Shown here: in pieces, positions 16,909 through 28,249 of the stretch
Layout: each line of letters opens with the position of its first letter
Position numbering within the stretch: the first letter of the stretch is position 1
Source: Deltaproteobacteria bacterium
GTDB taxonomy: Bacteria; Desulfobacterota; Desulfarculia; Adiutricales; JAFDHD01
Direction: 5' to 3'
DNA length: 37,860 nucleotides
Assembly (NCBI GenBank): GCA_019306365.1
Contig: JAFDLS010000009.1
Span: 1 to 37,860 of the forward strand
The notes under the pieces: generated by a model
Databases searched by the model: none
The model's input: only the letters and a program-made list of their open reading frames with translations
What the model was told of the DNA's origin: nothing
Made by a program: the position numbers and the translations under genes

Positions 16909-17049
16909 GAGACCACTGCAAAACCAGTAATTTTGTTGAAATCGCAGGAGGCGAAAATTTAACCCGCAGGAATATTACTAATATTTCAAGGACTTAAATT
17001 TGAGTCTGACAAAGAGGTCAGCTAAGGGACGATATTTTGCAGAGGTCTC
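16909..17049. mobile_element. MITE-like non-autonomous element, copy 2 (141 bp)
   Basis: About 14 mismatches and no indels versus 4621-4761 by eye; ends GAGACCACTGCAAAAC / ATTTTGCAGAGGTCTC. Confidence 0.7.
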
Positions 17050-17535
17050 ATCCAATCAGTTCCTCATTAACCTGCAACCGTTAAAAATAGTATGGCCCAC
17101 GTTCAATCGGAACAGAATTTCAGCAATCACTCTATCGCTTTTTCGAAGTGGTCCTCCTAAAAAAGCTTATTCTGAGGTTTCGGTCTAGTCAAGTCTGTGC
17201 CTCAAATCGAGGAAAATAGGAGGATTGGTTTAAAATTATTATAATATCAGGCAGATGACTAAGATATTTAAGACACTTTTTCTCCTTGACAATATCAATT
17301 CTACTGTTGTAAAAATCATGTGGCGGTGTCTGCTTGACTTTTAGCTCCAAGTCTATCGAGAAAAGCATCTGGGGCTTATCATTGTCAAGGTTAACATACA
17401 GACGCAAGTGAAGATGAGAAGGTCAGGGTTTGATTTCGAGCCGGTAACCTTGGGCCAAAAGGGATTTACAAGCTAGCCTTAATAAGGCTTCTAGTAAGAT
17501 TCGGGTGCGAGCAAGCGCCTTTTATTAATTCTTAA

Positions 17536-17739
<204 letters not shown>

Positions 17740-17768
17740 TACACCTGTCTTAATAACAAAAACTTTGG

Positions 17769-17801
17769 GGCGCCAATCTGGATTGGGTTAGCGCCTTTTT
17801 T
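17769..17801 (+). terminator. Rho-independent terminator after the ferredoxin gene
   Basis: GGCGC ... GCGCC stem with inner CAATC/GATTG, followed by TTTTTT; lies between convergent genes. Confidence 0.7.
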
Positions 17802-17812
17802 CTTGATTGTTC

Positions 17813-18598
17813 TCAAAGGCCGCTGGCTTTTGCCTCGGCCCATAATTCATCCATCTCGGCCAGGGTCGCTTCTGCGAGGGTTACCCCCTGGGCGGTTAGT
17901 TTCTCTTCGATATAATTGAAACGATCACGAAAACGTTTGTTGGTGGTTTGAAGGGCTTCCTCAGCGTTAATTTCCAAATGGCGCGCCAGGTTGGTCACGG
18001 TGAAGAGGATATCCCCCAGTTCTGATGAAATCCTGGTTTGATCCTTCTGCTTCAAGGCTTCCTTAAACTCGCGTACTTCCTCCTCAAGGGTATCGAGCAC
18101 TTGAAATGGTTCGTTCCAGTCGAAACTCACTCGACCGGCTCTTTCAGTCAGGCGGTGGGCCAGCATCAGGGCTGGTAGATTTCGTGGGACACTGGATAAA
18201 TATGGACCGGCCCGGTCTTCTTTTTGTTTCAATTCGTGCCACTGTTCTTTGACCTCTTGGGCCTGGTTGAGCGCTTTCGCTTCACCGAAGACATGAGGGT
18301 GCCGTCTGATTATTTTATCGGCCGCCGCGTTCAGCGCCTCTTCCAGGTTGAAATGACCGGTGGTTTCAAAAAGGCGGCTGATAAATATGAGGAGAAAAAA
18401 GCAGTCACCCATTTCATCCTTGATGGCGGAAATTTCTCCTTCCTCGATCGCGGCCATGAATTCATAAATTTCTTCCAGTAGATACTTTTTCAGGGTGCCG
18501 GGTGTTTGCTCCTTATCCCAGGGACATCCCTTTTCAGGATCAAGGAGGCGGTCGAGAACCTCGCTGATGCGTGTCATGGAAGAAGCGGCTTGACTCAT
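17813..18598 (-). CDS. mazG: nucleoside triphosphate pyrophosphohydrolase MazG
   Basis: LLDPEKGCPWDKEQTPGTLKKYLLEEIYEF and second EExxE...ELGDILFTVTNLARHL module. Confidence 0.94.
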   Translation of the reverse strand: MSQAASSMTRISEVLDRLLDPEKGCPWDKEQTPGTLKKYLLEEIYEFMAAIEEGEISAIKDEMGDCFFLLIFISRLFETTGHFNLEEALNAAADKIIRRHPHVFGEAKALNQAQEVKEQWHELKQKEDRAGPYLSSVPRNLPALMLAHRLTERAGRVSFDWNEPFQVLDTLEEEVREFKEALKQKDQTRISSELGDILFTVTNLARHLEINAEEALQTTNKRFRDRFNYIEEKLTAQGVTLAEATLAEMDELWAEAKASGL

Positions 18599-18675
18599 GT
18601 TTCTTTGTTCCTTGAAAAGCCGTATCCGGTTTTAACGCCGCTGGCTGGATTCTTTTTTCGGTAAGAGCGGATCTT

Positions 18676-19227
18676 TTATCGATTTTTTATATCGAGGAGA
18701 TCGCTGTCTATTTTTAGAGGAAGTTTCCTGGGTTCTAACTTGATATATTTTTCAAGTTCACCCGGAATTAGCTTCAGCATTATATCGGTGAAGTAATTAA
18801 AGTAGGGCCGGGCTTGGGATTCCTTCAGAAGAGGCGATTTGGGTTCGAGAAAACCTGTAATCACTATCAGCATAAGTGAAGCCAGAAATACGCCCTTTAT
18901 GAGACCCACCACCCCTCCGAGAATGATGTTCAAAGGCTTGGCCATGGATATTTTTATGAATCTGTCCAGGAGCAGTCCCAGGACGATGACAATGATGTAT
19001 GTGGCCAGAAATAGAGAGAGGAAGCTCAAGACGAGTAGATTACGGTAAGATAACTTGTCCAGGAAAGGTTCGAGAAGATCGGCGGTTTGAGGGTAGTACA
19101 AAATAGCCAGAAAAAAAGCTACCAGCAAGCCCACAATGGAAACGATCTCTTTAATGAAACCTCGAATGAAGCCCTTAAGCAGAAAAAAGCAAAGAATAAC
19201 AAGAATAACGATGTCAAGGCCGTTCAT
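18676..19227 (-). CDS. CvpA family membrane protein
   Basis: NGLDIVILVILCFFLLKGFIRGFIKEIVSIVGLLVAFFLA N-terminus typical of CvpA. Confidence 0.88.
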   Translation of the reverse strand: MNGLDIVILVILCFFLLKGFIRGFIKEIVSIVGLLVAFFLAILYYPQTADLLEPFLDKLSYRNLLVLSFLSLFLATYIIVIVLGLLLDRFIKISMAKPLNIILGGVVGLIKGVFLASLMLIVITGFLEPKSPLLKESQARPYFNYFTDIMLKLIPGELEKYIKLEPRKLPLKIDSDLLDIKNR

Positions 19228-19415
19228 ATTTTTTTGCCTTATGGAAGTAGTGTTTTGATAATAACGGGATCGAAATGTTCAGTCAAGTTGTTTTAATCCA
19301 CCCGCGTAAGGCTGGGGATGCAGGCGCTGAGTGGGTTTGAGGGAGCTGAAGAATGAGCTTGCACATTGGGTGAATAATGTGCTAAAGAGACCGCCTATAG
19401 AGGTTAGTGATTGAA

Positions 19416-19841
19416 ATGCTGATCCAGCGCTATGAAATATTTTTAAAAACGTCTGCCCGAACAGATATGATTGATCTAACGGGTCAGGTTCAGGAAAAAC
19501 TGGATAAGAGCGAAATAACCAATGGGATTCTCTTGGTCTTCGTCCCAGGGGCGACCGCCTCTTTAACCACGATCGAATATGAGAGCGGCGTCCTCAATGA
19601 TCTGGCCCGGGCCATTGAAAGATTGGCTCCCGAGGGAATTAATTACGAGCATGATTTGCGCTGGGGCGATGGCAACGGTTACTCCCACGTCCGCGCGGCC
19701 CTGCTTAAGCCGTCATTGTCAGTCCCGGTTATAGACGGGCGACTGACACTGGGCACATGGCAGCAGATTGTTTTACTGGATTTTGATAACCGGCCTAGAG
19801 AACGGCGAATTCTGATTCAAGTCATAGGCGAGGGTAATTAA
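19416..19841 (+). CDS. YjbQ family (UPF0047) protein, second paralog
   Basis: [66 protein letters not shown]. Confidence 0.88.
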   Translation: MLIQRYEIFLKTSARTDMIDLTGQVQEKLDKSEITNGILLVFVPGATASLTTIEYESGVLNDLARAIERLAPEGINYEHDLRWGDGNGYSHVRAALLKPSLSVPVIDGRLTLGTWQQIVLLDFDNRPRERRILIQVIGEGN

Positions 19842-19855
19842 CCTCGAATATAAAT

Positions 19856-20833
19856 ATGAATGACGATCCTAACGAGCCTCCCAACAAGCTTACCTTCCAT
19901 GACCCCAATCTGGCCAAGGCTTTATTTGGTGAACGTGAAAAGCACCTGAAACTGATCGAGTCAGAAGTCGGCCTTAAGATTCACACGCGGGGATCCACCG
20001 TGAACCTGGATGGCGATCCCATCGAGGTCGGTTTGGCGCGCAGAATTCTGGTTGAGCTGTACGATCTGCTTAAGGATGGCTATCCCCTTTACCCTCAAGA
20101 CGTGGATTACGCCATCCGCATTATTATGAGCGGTGAGAAGGTCAGCCTCAAGGAAATCTTCCTGGACACCGTTTTTATCGCGGCTAATAAGTCTGTTATC
20201 ACCCCCAAAAGTTTGACGCAGAAGCGTTACACCGAGGCCATTCGAAAACAGGATATAGTTTTCGGTATCGGCCCGGCCGGAACGGGCAAGACCTATTTGG
20301 CCATGGCGATGGCTGTGGCGGAGCTGAACGCCGGTTCTATCCACCGCATCATCCTGGCGAGACCGGCGGTGGAAGCGGGTGAGAAGTTGGGGTTCCTGCC
20401 CGGTGATCTGTATGAAAAGGTCAATCCCTACCTGAGGCCCCTTTATGACGCCCTGCATGACATGATGAAATTTGAACAGGCTTCGCGTCTGATTTCCAAG
20501 GGGGTGATCGAGGTGGCGCCACTGGCCTTTATGCGCGGCCGTACCTTAAATGATTGTTTTGTCATACTTGACGAGGCCCAGAACACGACCAGTGAGCAGA
20601 TGAAAATGTTTCTCACCCGCCTGGGTTTTACTTCCAAGGCGGTTATCACCGGAGATGTCACACAGACCGACCTGCCTGAAGGTAAGGTGTCCGGTCTTAT
20701 AGAGGCGTGCCAGATTTTATCGGATGTGGAAGGTATCAGCTTTATATACTTTAGTGAAAAGGACGTGGTCCGGCATCGCCTCGTTAGAGAGATCATAAAA
20801 TCTTATGATAAGTTTGAGACAAGCAGCCAGTAA
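19856..20833 (+). CDS. PhoH family ATPase
   Basis: Walker [50 protein letters not shown]. Confidence 0.95.
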   Translation: MNDDPNEPPNKLTFHDPNLAKALFGEREKHLKLIESEVGLKIHTRGSTVNLDGDPIEVGLARRILVELYDLLKDGYPLYPQDVDYAIRIIMSGEKVSLKEIFLDTVFIAANKSVITPKSLTQKRYTEAIRKQDIVFGIGPAGTGKTYLAMAMAVAELNAGSIHRIILARPAVEAGEKLGFLPGDLYEKVNPYLRPLYDALHDMMKFEQASRLISKGVIEVAPLAFMRGRTLNDCFVILDEAQNTTSEQMKMFLTRLGFTSKAVITGDVTQTDLPEGKVSGLIEACQILSDVEGISFIYFSEKDVVRHRLVREIIKSYDKFETSSQ

Positions 20834-23324
20834 GCTGTCTGCGAGAGACAGACAAAAAAAGAACGGAAATTCGGCCTTTGAGAAAAACGGAAAGATCGGC
20901 CGTCTTCTGATAAAGATGCCGGGCTTCAAGAATAAGGAATCAACCCGGTGGAATAAGGCGGAAGATCGGGTCATGGTGAACCCGGCCCTGCTTCGAATCT
21001 GTTTGCTGTTTTTTCTGGCTCTGCTTCTGGCTTTCCTGGCCTTTCCCGAGTTTCTCCCCCGTGAAATTGAGATGGAAATTGGTGACGTGGCGGACCAGGA
21101 TATCAAGGCGGATCAGGACTTGATGATACTGGACCAGACCTCCACAGCGGCTAAAAGGGAGGCCGCCAGCCGCAGTGTGTCGCCGGTTTTTGACCTGAAC
21201 GACCAGGCCGTCATCCGTGCCCGGGGGCTGATACACAGCGCCTTTGACGAGGGACGTTCTTTTTACCGGCCTTATTTGTCTGACATCTCTGGAGAACACG
21301 CCGACATCCCACCCCCCTCTGATTCTCAATCCTTGACGGAACTTAAAAAGAGATTCTACTCAACTTTCAGCCTGGATGCTCAAAGCGGAACCTTTGAAGC
21401 GTTTGCCCAAATCAATTTTTCCCTTCGGGTTGAAGAGGTCATCAGCCAGCTGGTGACGGAAATCATGGAACGCGGAATAGTGGCCGACCGGGACCTGCTC
21501 TCAACCCCGGAGAATCAACGGGTCACGGTGCGTTATCTTTCCTCCAAGAAAGAGAAAACGTATCCGGATACGTCCGGTTTTTTTGGTTTAAGCCATATCC
21601 AGCAGGTGGTTATGTCCAAGGTTCTTTTATTTCGGGACGACTTCAAACCGCGCCAGATAAAGGCCATAGTGACTGTGGCTCGCTCCATCCTGCAGCCTAA
21701 TTTAATCTTGAATCAGGCAGAGGCGGTGAAGCGGCGCATGGAAGCTGTTCGTAAGGTCTCGCCAGTTTACTTTCAGGTCAAACGCGGTGAGATGATAGTC
21801 CGTGAAGGGCAAAGGGTTGATGAGTTGGCCAGCTTGAAACTCAAGGCCCTGACTCGATCTAAAGCTGAATTTAATGGGTTTCCTCGCCTTGGAGGCGTCT
21901 TCATTTTGGCCATTATTTTCTTGGGCGTGATTTACATCACAGGATTCAGGCATTTCCACGAATTTAAATTATCGGACAAAGACCTTATTTTCCTATCCTT
22001 TTTACTGGTTATAAGCCTGCTTCTGGCCGACGCGGCCTCGTTGGTCGGCCAACCCCCGGCTCGAGGCGGGGTTAATCTGGAGGAGAGCGCGCTTCTCTAC
22101 ATGGTTCCTCTGGCGGCAGGCGGGATGGTGACGGCCATTTTCCTGGGACCGGTTATAGCCATTCTATATGCCGTTTCGATCTCAATATTAACCGGTCTTT
22201 TATTAGAAAGCTTTGTCCTGTCCTTTTTTTATTTCATTGGCGCGACGGTTGGTCTGGTTTCGGTGGGCCGCGCTCATGAACGCGGCGCGATTATTAAATC
22301 AGGCCTTCTGGTTGGTCTGGTCAACATAGGTGTGCTGCTTGGCCTGAGTCTTTATTATGAAAACTTTTTATCATATCAAACCTTGATTGAATGCGGGGCG
22401 GGCCTGCTGAACGGTCTTCTGGCCGGGATAGTGGTCACCGGCTTAATTCCCCTCATTGAGATGATTTTTGGATACACCACGAACATCAAGCTCATGGAAC
22501 TGGCCAACCTTGACCGTCCTATCTTGAGGGATCTGATGGTGCAGGCGCCGGGAACATATCATCATTCCGTTATCGTCGGGGTTTTGGTGGAGGCGGCGGC
22601 TGAATCTATCGGCGCCAACCCCCTTCTGGCCAAGGTCAGCGCGTATTACCATGACATTGGAAAATTGAAAAAACCGCTCTACTTTGTGGAAAATCAGATG
22701 TCCGGCCACAATAAGCACGAGAAACTGGCTCCTTCCATGTCCAGCCTTGTTCTTATTTCTCACGTCAAGGATGGAGTGGAGCTTGCCCGGCAGCACAAAC
22801 TTGGTCAAGATATCGTTGATATTATTCAGCAGCACCATGGCACCAGTCTTATTTCTTATTTCTATCAGAAAGCCCGGGAATGTCAGGGTGAGGATCAGCC
22901 AGAGATCAACGTCGAGGATTACCGGTATCCAGGCCCCCGGCCTCAAACCAAAGAAGCTGGCCTCGTTCTCCTCGCCGATGCCGCGGAAGCTGTCTCCCGA
23001 ACATTGCTGGAACCCACTCCGGCTCGAATTCAAGGAATGGTTCAGAAGGTTATTAATAATATCTTCTCTGACGGCCAGCTTGATGAATGTGAGCTGACAC
23101 TGAAAGATCTGCACCTTATTGCCAGCAGTTTTAACAAAATTTTAACCGGCATTTTCCATCGCCGGATTGACTATCCTGAATTTCCGGCAAAAGAAAGTTC
23201 TTTGAGGGTTAAGACGGCCAATGGCCACAATAGAATTAAGCAATCAACAAACGATTCATCCGATAAAGACGGGGCGATTAACGGAGCAGGCCAGGAAGAT
23301 CTTAGACGCCTTGGGATATCCTGA
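20805..23324 (+). CDS. PgpH-like HD-domain membrane phosphohydrolase (7TMR-HD)
   Basis: Multi-TM region followed by [45 protein letters not shown] domain. Confidence 0.92.
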   Translation: MISLRQAASKLSARDRQKKNGNSAFEKNGKIGRLLIKMPGFKNKESTRWNKAEDRVMVNPALLRICLLFFLALLLAFLAFPEFLPREIEMEIGDVADQDIKADQDLMILDQTSTAAKREAASRSVSPVFDLNDQAVIRARGLIHSAFDEGRSFYRPYLSDISGEHADIPPPSDSQSLTELKKRFYSTFSLDAQSGTFEAFAQINFSLRVEEVISQLVTEIMERGIVADRDLLSTPENQRVTVRYLSSKKEKTYPDTSGFFGLSHIQQVVMSKVLLFRDDFKPRQIKAIVTVARSILQPNLILNQAEAVKRRMEAVRKVSPVYFQVKRGEMIVREGQRVDELASLKLKALTRSKAEFNGFPRLGGVFILAIIFLGVIYITGFRHFHEFKLSDKDLIFLSFLLVISLLLADAASLVGQPPARGGVNLEESALLYMVPLAAGGMVTAIFLGPVIAILYAVSISILTGLLLESFVLSFFYFIGATVGLVSVGRAHERGAIIKSGLLVGLVNIGVLLGLSLYYENFLSYQTLIECGAGLLNGLLAGIVVTGLIPLIEMIFGYTTNIKLMELANLDRPILRDLMVQAPGTYHHSVIVGVLVEAAAESIGANPLLAKVSAYYHDIGKLKKPLYFVENQMSGHNKHEKLAPSMSSLVLISHVKDGVELARQHKLGQDIVDIIQQHHGTSLISYFYQKARECQGEDQPEINVEDYRYPGPRPQTKEAGLVLLADAAEAVSRTLLEPTPARIQGMVQKVINNIFSDGQLDECELTLKDLHLIASSFNKILTGIFHRRIDYPEFPAKESSLRVKTANGHNRIKQSTNDSSDKDGAINGAGQEDLRRLGIS

Positions 23325-23661
23325 AACCGAACTATCCCTGGTCCTGGTGGATGACTCTGAGATCAGTCGCCTCAATCAGGTTTATCTTGACCGGCAGGGC
23401 CCAACCAATGTTATCTCGTTCTCCATGCAGGAAGGTCCATATAACGAAATCAATCCCCAGCTTCTCGGAGATGTGGTCATTTCAGTGGAAACCGCCGCGG
23501 TTGACGCCGAAAAGGGAGGATTCACCCTGGAAGAGATGTTGGATTTCTATTTAATTCATGGTATCCTGCATTTGGCGGGCTACGATCACGAGGGGTCGCC
23601 TGACGAAGCCTCTCGGATGGAGACCAAAAGCGAAGAAATTTGGCGGATATTAGGCTATTGA
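23221..23661 (+). CDS. ybeY: endoribonuclease YbeY (rRNA maturation)
   Basis: PTNVISFSM and [13 protein letters not shown] metal-binding motif. Confidence 0.94.
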   Translation: MATIELSNQQTIHPIKTGRLTEQARKILDALGYPETELSLVLVDDSEISRLNQVYLDRQGPTNVISFSMQEGPYNEINPQLLGDVVISVETAAVDAEKGGFTLEEMLDFYLIHGILHLAGYDHEGSPDEASRMETKSEEIWRILGY

Positions 23662-23749
23662 GACGGCTGTCTTAAACACCATTATCATCTCAAAGCACTT
23701 GGCCTTTAATATCGCCAGGTGCATTTTTTTTTCAAATGGAGGAAGAGCC

Positions 23750-24472
23750 GTGGCTATCCTTTCAGTAAACGTCGACCACATAGCAACTCTTCGGCAAGCC
23801 AGAGGAGGTAAGGAACCCGACCCCGTAACGGCAGCTGCCATGGCCGAACTGGCCGGAGCTGACGGGATTATCGTTCATCTCAGGGAAGACCGGCGTCATA
23901 TTCAGGATCGGGACGTGAGACTGCTTAGGGAGACGATCAAAACCAAACTCAACCTGGAAATGGCCGCCACTGAGGAAATGCTTGGCATAGCCCGGGAAAT
24001 CTTACCGGAGATGTCCACACTGGTGCCGGAAAAAAGAGAGGAATTGACGACTGAGGGCGGACTCAACGTGGCGGTTCAGGAAAAAGAAATCGCCCGGGCT
24101 GTGACGGCCTTGCAGGAAGCCGGCATCCTGGTCAGTCTTTTTATCGACGCTGACTCCAGGCAGGTGGAGGCCGCGAAGGCCGCAGGCGCTGATTTCGTGG
24201 AGATACATACCGGACATTACGCTGACGCCGAAACGGAAGACGAGGCCAATCGCCTCTTTACCGGAATCTCTGAGGCGATCAAGCTGGCCGCGGCGCTCGG
24301 CCTGAGGGTCAATGCTGGCCACGGCCTGAATTACACCAATATCAAACGGTTTGTCGGCCTGGAGGCGGAAGTGGAAGAGTATTCCATCGGCCACAGCATC
24401 CTTTCTCGGGCCGTGCTGGTGGGGATCGATCAGGCGGTGCGGGAAATGGCTGACCTGGTTCGATTCCTATAA
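23750..24472 (+). CDS. pdxJ: pyridoxine 5'-phosphate synthase
   Basis: [39 protein letters not shown] start at 23750 behind GGAGGAAG. Confidence 0.96.
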   Translation: MAILSVNVDHIATLRQARGGKEPDPVTAAAMAELAGADGIIVHLREDRRHIQDRDVRLLRETIKTKLNLEMAATEEMLGIAREILPEMSTLVPEKREELTTEGGLNVAVQEKEIARAVTALQEAGILVSLFIDADSRQVEAAKAAGADFVEIHTGHYADAETEDEANRLFTGISEAIKLAAALGLRVNAGHGLNYTNIKRFVGLEAEVEEYSIGHSILSRAVLVGIDQAVREMADLVRFL

Positions 24473-24558
24473 TTTGAGGATGTCCCTAAGTTTAATGTCT
24501 TTGATTTCAAGCTGTTAGTTGATACAGTATAGAAAAGAAGCATTTACCTGGATAGAAA

Positions 24559-24939
24559 ATGATTTACGGTATTGGAATTGATTTAGTAAAAATTGACAGG
24601 ATCGATCGAGCGTGGAAACGCTGGGGAACGCGTTTTGAAAAGCGTTTGTTTACACCGGCTGAAGTTGAGTCATGCCGTTCCCGGCCCCATCCCGCTTCAT
24701 GCCTGGCCATGCGCTTTGCCGCCAAGGAGGCTTTTTCCAAGGCTATGGGGCTGGGCTTGAGGAGCAGTGAATTGTTGTGGCGGGATATTGAGGTTAAGCA
24801 TAATGCTCGTGGCAAACCTTTCCTGGTTCTGTCAGGCACCGCTGTTTCAATCGCTCGCAAGGTTAAAATGAAAGCCAGCCATCTTTCGCTGACTGATGAA
24901 GCGGGCCTGGCCCAGGCGTTTGTGGTAGTCGAGGTTTAA
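24559..24939 (+). CDS. acpS: holo-[acyl-carrier-protein] synthase
   Basis: MIYGIGIDLVKIDRI and FAAKEAFSKAMG motifs. Confidence 0.95.
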   Translation: MIYGIGIDLVKIDRIDRAWKRWGTRFEKRLFTPAEVESCRSRPHPASCLAMRFAAKEAFSKAMGLGLRSSELLWRDIEVKHNARGKPFLVLSGTAVSIARKVKMKASHLSLTDEAGLAQAFVVVEV

Positions 24940-24940
24940 G

Positions 24941-26485
24941 ATGCATTTTGTTACAGCTGAAGAGATGAGGCGGCTTGATAATAAGACCATCTCAGAGTGC
25001 GGTGTGCCCGGTGTGGTATTGATGGAGAACGCCGGACGAGGAGCGGCTGTTCTGGCGCAAGAACATTTTGGCCTTTTAACAGGACGGAGTATAGCCGTGA
25101 TTTCCGGGCGGGGGAACAATGGTGGAGACGGCTTTGTCATGGCCCGGGTCTTCCATGGCTGGGGCGCTCACGTTCGGATTTATCTGCTGGGCAGCCGCGA
25201 TCAGGTTAATGGGGACGCGCGGATCAATCTCGAGATCGCTTTCAAGCTTGATCTGGAGATTGTTGAAGTCAGTGAGGATTCCGGCCCCGATCTCATTGAT
25301 TTATCAAACGCTGACATGATAATAGACGCTATCCTGGGCACTGGCCTGAACGCTGAGGTCAGAGGCCTTTATCGGGAGGTGATTGATCGAATCAATAAAT
25401 CCGGCCGCACCGTGGTGGCGGTGGATGTACCTTCGGGTTTGGATTCGGATACGGGCCGCATATGGGGATCGTGTGTGCGGGCCGATTTGACCGTAACTTT
25501 CGGTTTGCCCAAGGCGGGCTTGTTTTTACCGCCGGGCGAGGTTCTTGTCGGACGGCTCGAGGTCGTTGATATCGGTATTCCGCCTCAGGTCATGGCGGAG
25601 ATAGGCCAGACCCGAGAGCTGTTACTCGAGGATAACCTCAAAGGGCTGCTCAAGTCCAGGGACTTGGACGGCCACAAAGGGCATTATGGCCACGTCCTGA
25701 TCGTGGCCGGTTCTACAGGCAAGACCGGCGCGGCCGCCCTGACTTCTCTGGCCGCGGCCAAAAGCGGAGCGGGTTTGACTACCCTGGCTGTGCCCGGGAG
25801 CCTCAATACCGTCTTGGAGGAGAAGGTGACGGAGGTTATGACCGAGCCTCTGCCTGAATCGGAGCCCGGGTACCTGGCTCCCAACGCGATTGATAGAATT
25901 TTGGAGCTGGCTGAGGGTAAGTCGGTCCTGGCGCTGGGACCAGGAATTTCAACCCAGCCGGGCTCGATCGAGGTTGTCCGGGGACTGGTTGAACACTGTG
26001 AACTGCCTCTAGTCATTGACGCGGATGGATTGAACGCATTGGCCGGTTCAACCGATTTGTTGAAAAAGGCTAAACGAGAAGTTGTGCTAACGCCGCATCC
26101 CGGCGAGATGTCTCGCTTGGCAGGTATGACTGTGATAGAGATACAGTCTAATCGCTTGAGCTCAGCCGTGGATTTTGCCAAGGCTCATGGCGTTGTCCTG
26201 ATTCTTAAGGGTTACCGCACCGTTATCGGCGTACCTGATGGCAGGACATTCCTTAATACGACCGGCGGGCCGCATATGGCCTCAGGCGGTATGGGAGACG
26301 TTCTGACCGGAATAGTGGCCGGTTTGGTTTCCCAGGGACTTTCCGTTACGGACGCTTCTCGCCTGGGGGTTTTCATCCACGGTCTGGCCGCGGATGAGGC
26401 CGCCGCGGCCAAAGGGCCAATCGGACTGCTGGCCTCGGACCTGCTGGCTTGGCTGTCTGGGCTGTGGAGCAGGTTTATTGCCTGA
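24941..26485 (+). CDS. bifunctional NAD(P)H-hydrate epimerase / ADP-dependent dehydratase
   Basis: VVLMENAGRGAA, GRGNNGGDGFVMAR (epimerase); TPHPGEMSRL, GGMGDVLTGIVAG (dehydratase). Confidence 0.95.
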   Translation: MHFVTAEEMRRLDNKTISECGVPGVVLMENAGRGAAVLAQEHFGLLTGRSIAVISGRGNNGGDGFVMARVFHGWGAHVRIYLLGSRDQVNGDARINLEIAFKLDLEIVEVSEDSGPDLIDLSNADMIIDAILGTGLNAEVRGLYREVIDRINKSGRTVVAVDVPSGLDSDTGRIWGSCVRADLTVTFGLPKAGLFLPPGEVLVGRLEVVDIGIPPQVMAEIGQTRELLLEDNLKGLLKSRDLDGHKGHYGHVLIVAGSTGKTGAAALTSLAAAKSGAGLTTLAVPGSLNTVLEEKVTEVMTEPLPESEPGYLAPNAIDRILELAEGKSVLALGPGISTQPGSIEVVRGLVEHCELPLVIDADGLNALAGSTDLLKKAKREVVLTPHPGEMSRLAGMTVIEIQSNRLSSAVDFAKAHGVVLILKGYRTVIGVPDGRTFLNTTGGPHMASGGMGDVLTGIVAGLVSQGLSVTDASRLGVFIHGLAADEAAAAKGPIGLLASDLLAWLSGLWSRFIA

Positions 26486-26526
26486 TTTGAAGGAGACGGT
26501 CCAGGCATAACTTTTACCGGCTGGAT

Positions 26527-27003
26527 TTGAGAGTGAAAGAGATATTTTTTTTGGCCACGCCGGACGAAACCCGGCGGCTGGGCCGACTTTTAGGAAAGCG
26601 GCTGGGCCCTGATTCAGTGGTGGCGTTAATCGGTAACCTGGGGGCCGGTAAGACCTGTATGATTCAAGGGCTGGCCGTGGGACTTGGGGTCTCTGAGGAT
26701 TACATAATAGCCAGCCCCACTTTTAACCTGGCCAATGAGTACCTTGGCCGCGTTCCTTTTTTTCATCTTGACGTTTACCGGCTTGAAGGCAATGATTTTT
26801 TCGAAGCCGGGCTTGATGAATATTTTATTCGTAAGGGGGTTGTCGCTTTGGAATGGGCCGATAAGATAAAAGATGTACTGCCGCAGCCTTATTTGGAAGT
26901 GGAACTTACTCATATCGAGTCTGGAGGCAGACGTGCTGTTTTACGAACTCGGGACGATGGATACTGGAAAATAATAAAAAAGCTCAAGGAGCAGTGGGAC
27001 TAA
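26527..27003 (+). CDS. tsaE: tRNA threonylcarbamoyladenosine biosynthesis ATPase TsaE
   Basis: GNLGAGKTCMIQGLAVGLG, SPTFNLANEY, FFHLDVYRL. Confidence 0.94.
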   Translation: MRVKEIFFLATPDETRRLGRLLGKRLGPDSVVALIGNLGAGKTCMIQGLAVGLGVSEDYIIASPTFNLANEYLGRVPFFHLDVYRLEGNDFFEAGLDEYFIRKGVVALEWADKIKDVLPQPYLEVELTHIESGGRRAVLRTRDDGYWKIIKKLKEQWD

Positions 27004-27022
27004 TTTAATTGAAAGGAATCTT

Positions 27023-28249
27023 ATGGCTTTAATTGTTCAAAAGTATGGCGGAACCTCTTTAGGCAGTCTCGATTTGATCCGGCAGGTAGCTGAGCGAGTC
27101 ATTCAGACCAGAAAACGAGAAGGTCACCAGGTGGTTGTCGTCCTTTCGGCCATGGCCGGGGAAACCGACCGGTTGATTGGGATGGCGGGTGACATTTCAG
27201 AGAGCCCTGATCCGAGAGAAGTGGATGTTCTTATCTCCACTGGTGAGCAGGTTTCGGTAGCGCTCTTTTGCATGGCCGTGCGTGATCTGGGCTTTAAGGC
27301 CCGGTCGCTCCTAGGCTTTCAGGCCAAAATTATAACCGATAATTTGTACGGTCGGGCCAGAATTCAGGACATTGATGTCACCCGGATACGTGACCTGCTG
27401 GACCGGGGCAATATTGTGGCCGTGGCCGGGTTTCAAGGGTTTGATGAACGCGGCAATATTACCACCTTAGGCAGGGGCGGGTCTGACACAACGGCTGTGG
27501 CTCTAGCCGCGGCGCTTGAAGCGGACGTCTGTGAGATTTATACCGATGTGAGCGGTGTTTATACAACCGATCCCCGCATCTGTGAAGAGGCTCGAAAACT
27601 GGAAACAGTCTCCTACGAGGAGATGCTGGAAATGTCCAGCCTTGGAGCCAAGGTTCTTGAGATTCGCTCTGTTGAGTTTGCCATGAAGTTCGGCGTGCCG
27701 ATCCACGTCCGACACTCCCAGACAGATGAACCGGGAACTTTAATCGTTAAGGAGGACGAGGACATGGAGCATATGATCATTTCGGGTGTGGTTTACAATC
27801 GTAACGAGGCCCGTATTACTGTCACCAAGGTTCCTGACAAGCCCGGTATGGCGGCGGCCATTTTGTCACCTGTTTCTAACGCTGGTATTATAGTTGACAT
27901 GATCATTCAGAACACCAGTATTGGAAGCGAGGACGCGACGGATTTTTCCTTTTCCGTGCCTATGAATGATTTTGAGAGGGCGATGCGCCTCGTTCGGGAC
28001 GTGGCCAAAGAGATAGGGGCCGAGAAGGTTGTGGGGGATGATTCCATAACCAAAATTTCCCTGGTTGGGGTTGGGATGCGCAATCACGCCGGTGTGGCGA
28101 CAAAGATGTTCGATGCCCTGGCCAAAGAAGGTATTAACATTCTGATGATCAGCACGTCAGAGATCAAAATCAGCTGTGTTATCTCAGATAAGTACACTGA
28201 ACTGGCAGTAAGGGCGGTTCACTCAGCCTTTGGATTGGACAAGGAATAA
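27023..28249 (+). CDS. lysC: aspartate kinase
   Basis: VQKYGGTSLGS; GRGGSDTTAVALAAAL; C-terminal ACT domains. Confidence 0.96.
   Translation: MALIVQKYGGTSLGSLDLIRQVAERVIQTRKREGHQVVVVLSAMAGETDRLIGMAGDISESPDPREVDVLISTGEQVSVALFCMAVRDLGFKARSLLGFQAKIITDNLYGRARIQDIDVTRIRDLLDRGNIVAVAGFQGFDERGNITTLGRGGSDTTAVALAAALEADVCEIYTDVSGVYTTDPRICEEARKLETVSYEEMLEMSSLGAKVLEIRSVEFAMKFGVPIHVRHSQTDEPGTLIVKEDEDMEHMIISGVVYNRNEARITVTKVPDKPGMAAAILSPVSNAGIIVDMIIQNTSIGSEDATDFSFSVPMNDFERAMRLVRDVAKEIGAEKVVGDDSITKISLVGVGMRNHAGVATKMFDALAKEGINILMISTSEIKISCVISDKYTELAVRAVHSAFGLDKE

Noticed and set aside
17000-17188. 62-aa ORF beginning inside the second MITE-like copy
   Set aside because: Starts in the repeat and lacks coding features; better explained as chance.
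17189-17407. 72-aa minus-strand ORF between the MITE-like copy and the ferredoxin gene
   Set aside because: Not overlapped by another gene, but starts with TTG, no clear RBS and no recognisable family; not supported enough to list.
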